Positions 59,009 to 64,000 of a stretch of DNA of 64,000 bases are shown here, in pieces. Each line of letters starts with the position of its first letter. Position 1 is the stretch's first letter. The DNA comes from Leuctra nigra. Lineage: Eukaryota > Arthropoda > Insecta > Plecoptera > Leuctridae. Location of the stretch: positions 16,462,345 through 16,526,344 of the forward strand of contig OW203762.1 in NCBI GenBank assembly GCA_934045905.1. Reading direction: 5' to 3'. Under the pieces are notes generated by a model. The model made no database searches. It saw only the letters and a list, made by a program, of their open reading frames with translations, and was not told where the DNA came from. The position numbers and the translations under genes are program-made.

Positions 59009-59879
59009 TTGAGCGAGCGAAGCGAGCGTCTCCTTTTGACTCTTATGACATGGACCTCTGTTTTTTTTGTTTTGTTTTGTTTTGTTTTTATTTTTGGCTG
59101 CTACCTGGAGCAATGGAAGTCGCACCGTTTCACCGATCGATCTGAAATTTTGCATACATGTAGAGGCAACCTTTTCTGTTTGCTGACCCTAATTTGAAAT
59201 CCATTGATTGGTTGAAATTTAAATAAACATCTCCTGATAGGCTGAAAAATGAAAATGGACTTCGACAAATGTGATCGACCTTATATTTTGCATGGTCATT
59301 AACACCAACATTGTCTCTTATTTTACAAATTTTCAGCCAAATCCTCCCATTGGTTAAAATTTTAAAAAATATTTCATGTGCTTTTTGACATTTAAACCAG
59401 AACAGTTTGACCGATCATTTTAAAAATATGCATCGTCACCGGGTCCAACGTTATCTGTATTTTTGACAATTTTCAGACTAAACTGTGTTTAAATTCGAAA
59501 GTTATTGACAGTTTACGGATATTTTGCGTGTAGGCTATCATATTTCTCGAATTTCATATTTCATGGCATCTTCGAATCTTTACTTCAAGGTTGTTAGAGC
59601 AGAAACTTTCAAACGTATATTATGAAACTGATATGACCGTTTAAAATTTTTTTGAACGATATCCTGTGATTTTTGGAAATTAACAAGGAATCGTTCAATC
59701 ATAAAGGTTCAATCGATCAACTTAAATCTTTGCGTGGTTATTGGGACTAATATTTTAGGAATTGTTGGAGATTTCAAACAAGTCTGTGACGAAATTCAAG
59801 AAATAAACAGAATTTCGGTTTGAGGTGTTGCGCGTATCCGTGCTCGCTCATCAACGCGTTACTCAGAGCGTTTTCCTAG
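59009..59879 (+). mobile_element. Helitron-like element copy I, full length (871 bp), inside the 42-bp satellite
   Basis: The 5' end is TTGAGCGAGCGAAGCGAGCG after A (59008). The 3' end is GTGCTCGCTCATCAACGCG, then TTACTCAGAGCG and TTTTCCTAG (CTAG 59876-59879) before T (59880). The flanking halves GCGTAA and TGATTATTC join to GCGTAATGATTATTC, the satellite sequence, so insertion was between A and T with no duplication. That is the Helitron target rule. The body has the usual degenerate CATGGTCATTA...ACCAACATT modules. Non-coding. Confidence 0.82.
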
Positions 59880-60712
59880 TGATTATTCTAACAGCATGTA
59901 TAGTTAGTAGCCAGCATGCGTCATGATTATTCTAACTGCACGTAGTTAGTAGCCAGCCTGCGTCATGATTATTCTAGCTGCACGTAGTTTGTAGCCAGCA
60001 TGCGTAATGATTATTCTAACTGCACGTAGTTAGTAGCTAGAATGCGTAATGTTTATTCTAACTGCACGTAGTTAATAGCCAGCATGCGTAATGATTATTC
60101 TAACTGCACGTAGTTAATAGCCAGCATGCGTAATGATTGTTCTAACTGCACGTAGTTAGTAGCCAGCATGCGTCATGTTTATTCTAACTGCACGTAGTTA
60201 ATAGCCAGCATGCGTAATGATTATTCTAACTGCACGTAGTTAATAGCCAGCATGCGTAATGATTATTCTAACTGCACGTAGTTAGTAGCTAGAATGCGTA
60301 ATGTTTATTCTAACTGCACGTAGTTAATAGCCAGCATGCGTAATGATTTTTCTAACTGCACGTAGTTAGTAGTCATCCCGCATAATGATTATTCTAACTG
60401 CACGTAGTTAGCAGCCAGTCTGTGTAATAATTATTCTAACTGCACGTAGTTAGTAGCCAGCATGCTTCATGATTATTCTAACTGCACGTAGTTAATAGCC
60501 AGCATGCGTAATGATTATTCTAACTGCACGTAGTTAGTAGCTAGAATGCGTAATATTTATTCTAACTCACGTAGTTAGTAGTCATCCCGCATAATGATTA
60601 TTCTAACTGCACGTAGTTAGCAGCCAGTCTGTGTAATATTTATTCTAACTGCACGTAGTTAGTAGCCAGCATGCTTCATGATTATTCTAATTGACGTAGT
60701 TAGTATAAGCCA
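59880..60712. repeat. 42-bp satellite, about 19-20 units
   Basis: The unit contains GATTATTCTAACTGCACGTA, GTTAGTAGCCAGCATGCGTA and AT. The first unit is 44 bp, and regular 42-bp spacing follows from 59925. Variants (TTAATAGCC, AGCTAGAATGCGTAATGTTT, AGTCATCCCGCAT, CAGCCAGTCTGTG) recur in blocks. One stray unit lies at 60975-61022 past copy J and one before copy I (58982). Confidence 0.95.
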
Positions 60713-60769
60713 GCTTCTATTGTACTTCGACGACACATTCTTTGCTTGTTTTGTTATATTTTACGTGCG

Positions 60770-60963
60770 TTCTTATAAGCAATGCCCAGATATTGACACT
60801 TTTAAGATTCTTTTTAATTATTTAGGTACACATTTCGTAATAAATTTCAAATAAATTATCACTGCGTCTTTGAGGCATTCACCTTTCAGCTTTTTGAAAC
60901 TTTCATACGAATAATAAATCGCATGCACCGCTGATCAACGCATTACACGGAGTGTTTTCCTGG
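60770..60963 (+). mobile_element. Helitron-like element copy J, 3' fragment
   Basis: It ends GCTGATCAACGCATTACACG, then GAGTGTTTTCCTGG (CTGG 60960-60963). It is immediately followed by satellite sequence (60975-61022), so it too lies within the 42-bp array. The 5' boundary is approximate. Confidence 0.6.
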
Positions 60964-61022
60964 CGATAATTCTAATTCTAATGACTTCACGTTGTTAGTA
61001 GCCAGCGTGCGTAATGATTATT
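60964..61022. repeat. Isolated 42-bp satellite unit
   Basis: ACTTCACGTTGTTAGTAGCC and AGCGTGCGTAATGATTATTG match the array unit. Confidence 0.85.
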
Positions 61023-63640
61023 GATTTGATCTTGATCTGTACGAAGGGAAGATTCTCAACGACTTTCAGTTTCCTCATTTCCCAGAGTTCTGAAGCTAAG
61101 AACTCTGTCTGACGTTTCATTCAGCTCACGTTCCACTGAACGCTCTTCGTTTTTTTAATTCGATTTCCTTCATTATCAGTTCCTATCGTTTTCCGACTCC
61201 TATCTCTCACACCTTATTTAATTCCATCATCTTTTTAATTACCGTTAGTTGGTTCTGTTTTGCAAGTTGGAATCGCTCCTGTCCTTTGTTCTTTGTTTTA
61301 TGGCTTTCTTGTGGAATCCAGAGCTGTAACATTTTTAGGGAGATTTTATTTTAGAAACTGAAGTTTAGTGTCGAATTGCTCTGCAAATAACGGTGATGGC
61401 GGGAGAGAAGTTTCTTTGGGTGATTGTGCAGTAATGAACCTTGCACTGCAAGGAACTTCTAGATGATGTTCTCTTTTCGAGAGCATGAGATGGGAAAGTC
61501 ACGTTAAACCCTAATCATTACTGGTTTAGTTGAAAACCAAGCATATGATATTTTGTTTAAAATATGTATTGTTTACTGGTACTAGTAAAAAGCAGAAACT
61601 TTTTTAGCCACTAGGTAAGTACTTTATGAAATATAACAAATACACAAATTTGAGGTTCATTTCATTTTTAGTATAATACTTTGAACCAGTTTTTTAATGA
61701 TCTATAAAATCATTTGTTAAGTTAAAAATCTACTTATTTGTCATTTGGTTATTATATAGAATGCCATTATGGCTGTTCCCATGCTAATCTACTCCTAGTC
61801 CTAACCAACTGATTTCATTTAACACTCAATTGAAAAACAACCCAGAGTTTACTGATTGTTGATAGTGAATATTTGTTTGCATTTTGAAAACTAAACTTGG
61901 TATTAAGAAAAGTTGTGTAATATGTATGTTTAAACATACATATTTTAATATAAGGCTGCCTTTAAACTGATAAACTACATATCAAATAAATACCAAGCAA
62001 AACAATGTTTTCTTTCACCTTAAGAATGAAGATTTGTTTATTCAGATATAAAGCAAATCATATTGTTTAGTTTGATCTCGGATTTACGATATTGAAATGT
62101 GTGTTTTGCTACCAAAACTTCCTTCTATCTCAGAGAGAAATAAAAATGACTTGTTTTATAGGTATAGTGTATTCTACATCAAAAGATTCTGATATTTTAA
62201 AAACGCTTGAAATATTTTCCTATCATATATGGAATTTTTGACATAAAGGTGAACTATATAGTGAATGACATTATGCTATGATAGGAATGCTTGTTATTTC
62301 AGCATACTTACTTACTTGTCTTGAAGTCGCGACGGAAGTGAACAATGTATTAAATCAACAAGAAATCAGGTCATAAAATCATAGGTATCTTCTTTCTCTA
62401 CACAAATTAATATTCGTAACTATTAGAAACCGAATTTTCGTAACTGTGAGCGTAAACTTTTCCTGAAACTTTTCTTTTCACCGTCGCATAATTGTTTGTT
62501 TGTTTTGTATATAAACTTTTTCTGAGGAAGTTATAATTTCTAAGTAGAAAGAAAACTTGATTTATTGTCATCATAGTTTTTATAATTATAAATTTTTCGT
62601 CTATTATAATTATCTTAAATACTTTTGCTATTGGATCGCACTGTACGAATTATGTCGTGATCCGTTCCTCACCTAATCACAGTAAAATAGACTATCTTAG
62701 TCAAACTAAAGACTATAACTAGATGACGACACAACGAATGTGCGAATAATTGCAAAGCAAAATCTTAAATATTAGGTAAAATATATTCTATTCTTTGCAC
62801 TTGTGATAATATATCGACGAGAAAAGTTAGAATTTAATTTCGGCAATTATATGAAAAAAGTAGTGTTTTCACCTTTCCTCACAAAACGACGAATTATATT
62901 TAAATTCAAAATTATTTGTTGAATAATTATATTTAATTAAATGCATCAACAAAAATTTTAATTCAATCAACTCGTCGCACTAAAAGTGGTATGTGGAATT
63001 TATTAAAATAAAAACAATGATATTCGGCCATTTGTTTAGTAACAACATTCAAAAAGAGTCTTCTTTCAGTCGTCACTTCGAGATTAACACAGATTAACCA
63101 CCCACTCTTAACGAAACAAAATGTATGGTCACTAACAAATGGCGAATATGCAACTACAAAGTATACGAACATGATTCAGCATGCTTTAGCCTGGCGTGAC
63201 TCAAGAAAAATAGTTCCTTGATGTTTCATACAAGATCCGTGTGAATATTTACAGGGAAGTAGGTGCCTGGAAATTGCAAGCGAGTTATGTAATCTCTTCC
63301 TATCATTACAGTAAGAAAATACTCGAGATTAGCAGAATATTTAAGAGGAAAAGCATTTTTTTATTGAAATATCTTTTAAGTATTATAGCCAAGTAACATG
63401 ACAGAAATGAATTAAGTAAAATATTATGTCTTTAGGACTGAAGTACCTTTACACTAGATCATTTCTTTATCATTGTGTCCACGAGAAAATTCGGGAAATA
63501 TATTATTTTGATGGACATTTGAGTCACTAATATTCTCCTTCCAGTCCTCCAGGTCTTTTAGTTTACCTGCGTTCGACGTTATATAAGTGAATATAAAATA
63601 AGACATACAGTAGCGAAATGCAGTTGTGCAGACGGTTAAT
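61023..63640. other. Anonymous AT-rich DNA
   Basis: No supported gene or RNA. It contains one perfect 26-bp palindrome (61919-61944, centre GTTTAAAC). Confidence 0.3.
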
Positions 63641-63654
63641 TCCGTTTATTATGC

Positions 63655-63720
63655 TGGTGGTCCTGAAAAGGGCCGTGGGCGACGTTTCGAAGGACTTACT
63701 TCCTTCATCCTCGGGCCTTT
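63655..63720 (-). ncRNA. Structured RNA-like segment: histone-type stem-loop beside a hammerhead-like hairpin
   Basis: On minus, GATGAAGGAAGTAAGTCCTT then CGAAACGTCG has a perfect 6-bp stem (63689-63706) followed by GAAAC, resembling stem II and the GAAA box of hammerhead ribozymes found in Penelope-like retroelements. The upstream CUGANGA box is imperfect. 15 bases further, GGCCCTTTTCAGGACCACCA (63674-63655) closely resembles the histone mRNA 3' stem-loop with one stem mismatch. No histone ORF or reverse transcriptase lies beside it, so a relic is the best reading. Confidence 0.25.
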
Positions 63721-64000
63721 ACCTTCCTATCATCTTTATAGTTTTCCATTAGGGAAGCCTGACAAGGAAGGGGAATTCTGCTGATACAGAGATTGTACGA
63801 AATTTCCAAATCACGATATATAAATATTTTTTGAACAGATTTGTACTTTTTATTAAAAATATAATTTACACATTACAGTAGGTACAGAACCAATATACAT
63901 TTATTTTATTTCCGATATTCTTGTTGAGCAAAACAAGAGTAACTTCTAGGAATACAACGAAACAATGCAGTTAAAACATGATCGGTAAGTCTCATAGTTT
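63721..64000. other. Anonymous AT-rich DNA to window end
   Basis: Nothing supported. Confidence 0.3.

Noticed and set aside
59880..60712. Regular 42-bp units resembling a CRISPR array
   Set aside because: The whole unit is repeated, with no unique spacers, and the context is eukaryotic.

Overview
The window looks like AT-rich animal nuclear DNA, most likely from an arthropod and probably an insect. It has no operons or dense ORFs. It is full of non-autonomous transposons, tRNA-derived SINE pieces and satellites. The one good gene-start candidate has an arthropod-type TCAGT initiator and a consensus GTGAGT donor. The recurrent family that starts GAGCGAGCGAAGCGAGCG resembles repeats I associate with hemipteran genomes; that is a memory impression and proves nothing. 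There is one 200-base run of N (11854-12053). I find no rRNA, functional tRNA, CRISPR array, bacterial or viral gene, and no intact transposase or reverse transcriptase.

Layout. 0-12 kb is mostly repeats: a nested inverted-repeat pair (39-795), an eight-copy satellite of about 127 bp (1228-2230), Helitron-like fragments, a 65-bp satellite of about 46 copies with a 390-bp higher-order period (3726-6640), SINE copies and a foldback element with a long body (9878-11144). 12-24 kb follows the gap and a CAGA microsatellite. It is mostly unannotatable, apart from a 656-bp foldback (15801-16456), a Helitron-like 3' part (about 17880-18354), a G/C-run element (19861-20760) and a MITE inside a MITE (21821-22390). 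24-29 kb holds a second, inverted and larger copy of the foldback element (24653-26990) with five CRE-ETS-like sites. 29-56 kb is mostly anonymous. It has CpG-rich islands at 29.3 and 54.1 kb, three perfect or near-perfect palindromes (32668-32847), two full-length Helitron-like copies (33093-34237, 40668-41585), a SINE with target-site duplications (39697-39976), a 37-bp-arm hairpin (46121-46205) and the only convincing gene start (minus strand, coding 52706-52583). 56-64 kb has a 1947-bp Mutator-like foldback with an 11-bp target-site duplication (56882-58828), then a 42-bp satellite carrying a full-length Helitron-like insertion (59009-59879), then anonymous DNA.

Genes. Only the first coding exon of a probable secreted or membrane protein on the minus strand (start near 52.9 kb) is supported. 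Its downstream exons would lie at lower coordinates, and I could not identify them. The most interesting content is in the repeats: an in-window empty site for a Helitron-like element, concerted evolution of foldback arms, and transposon bodies tiled with CRE-ETS composite motifs.
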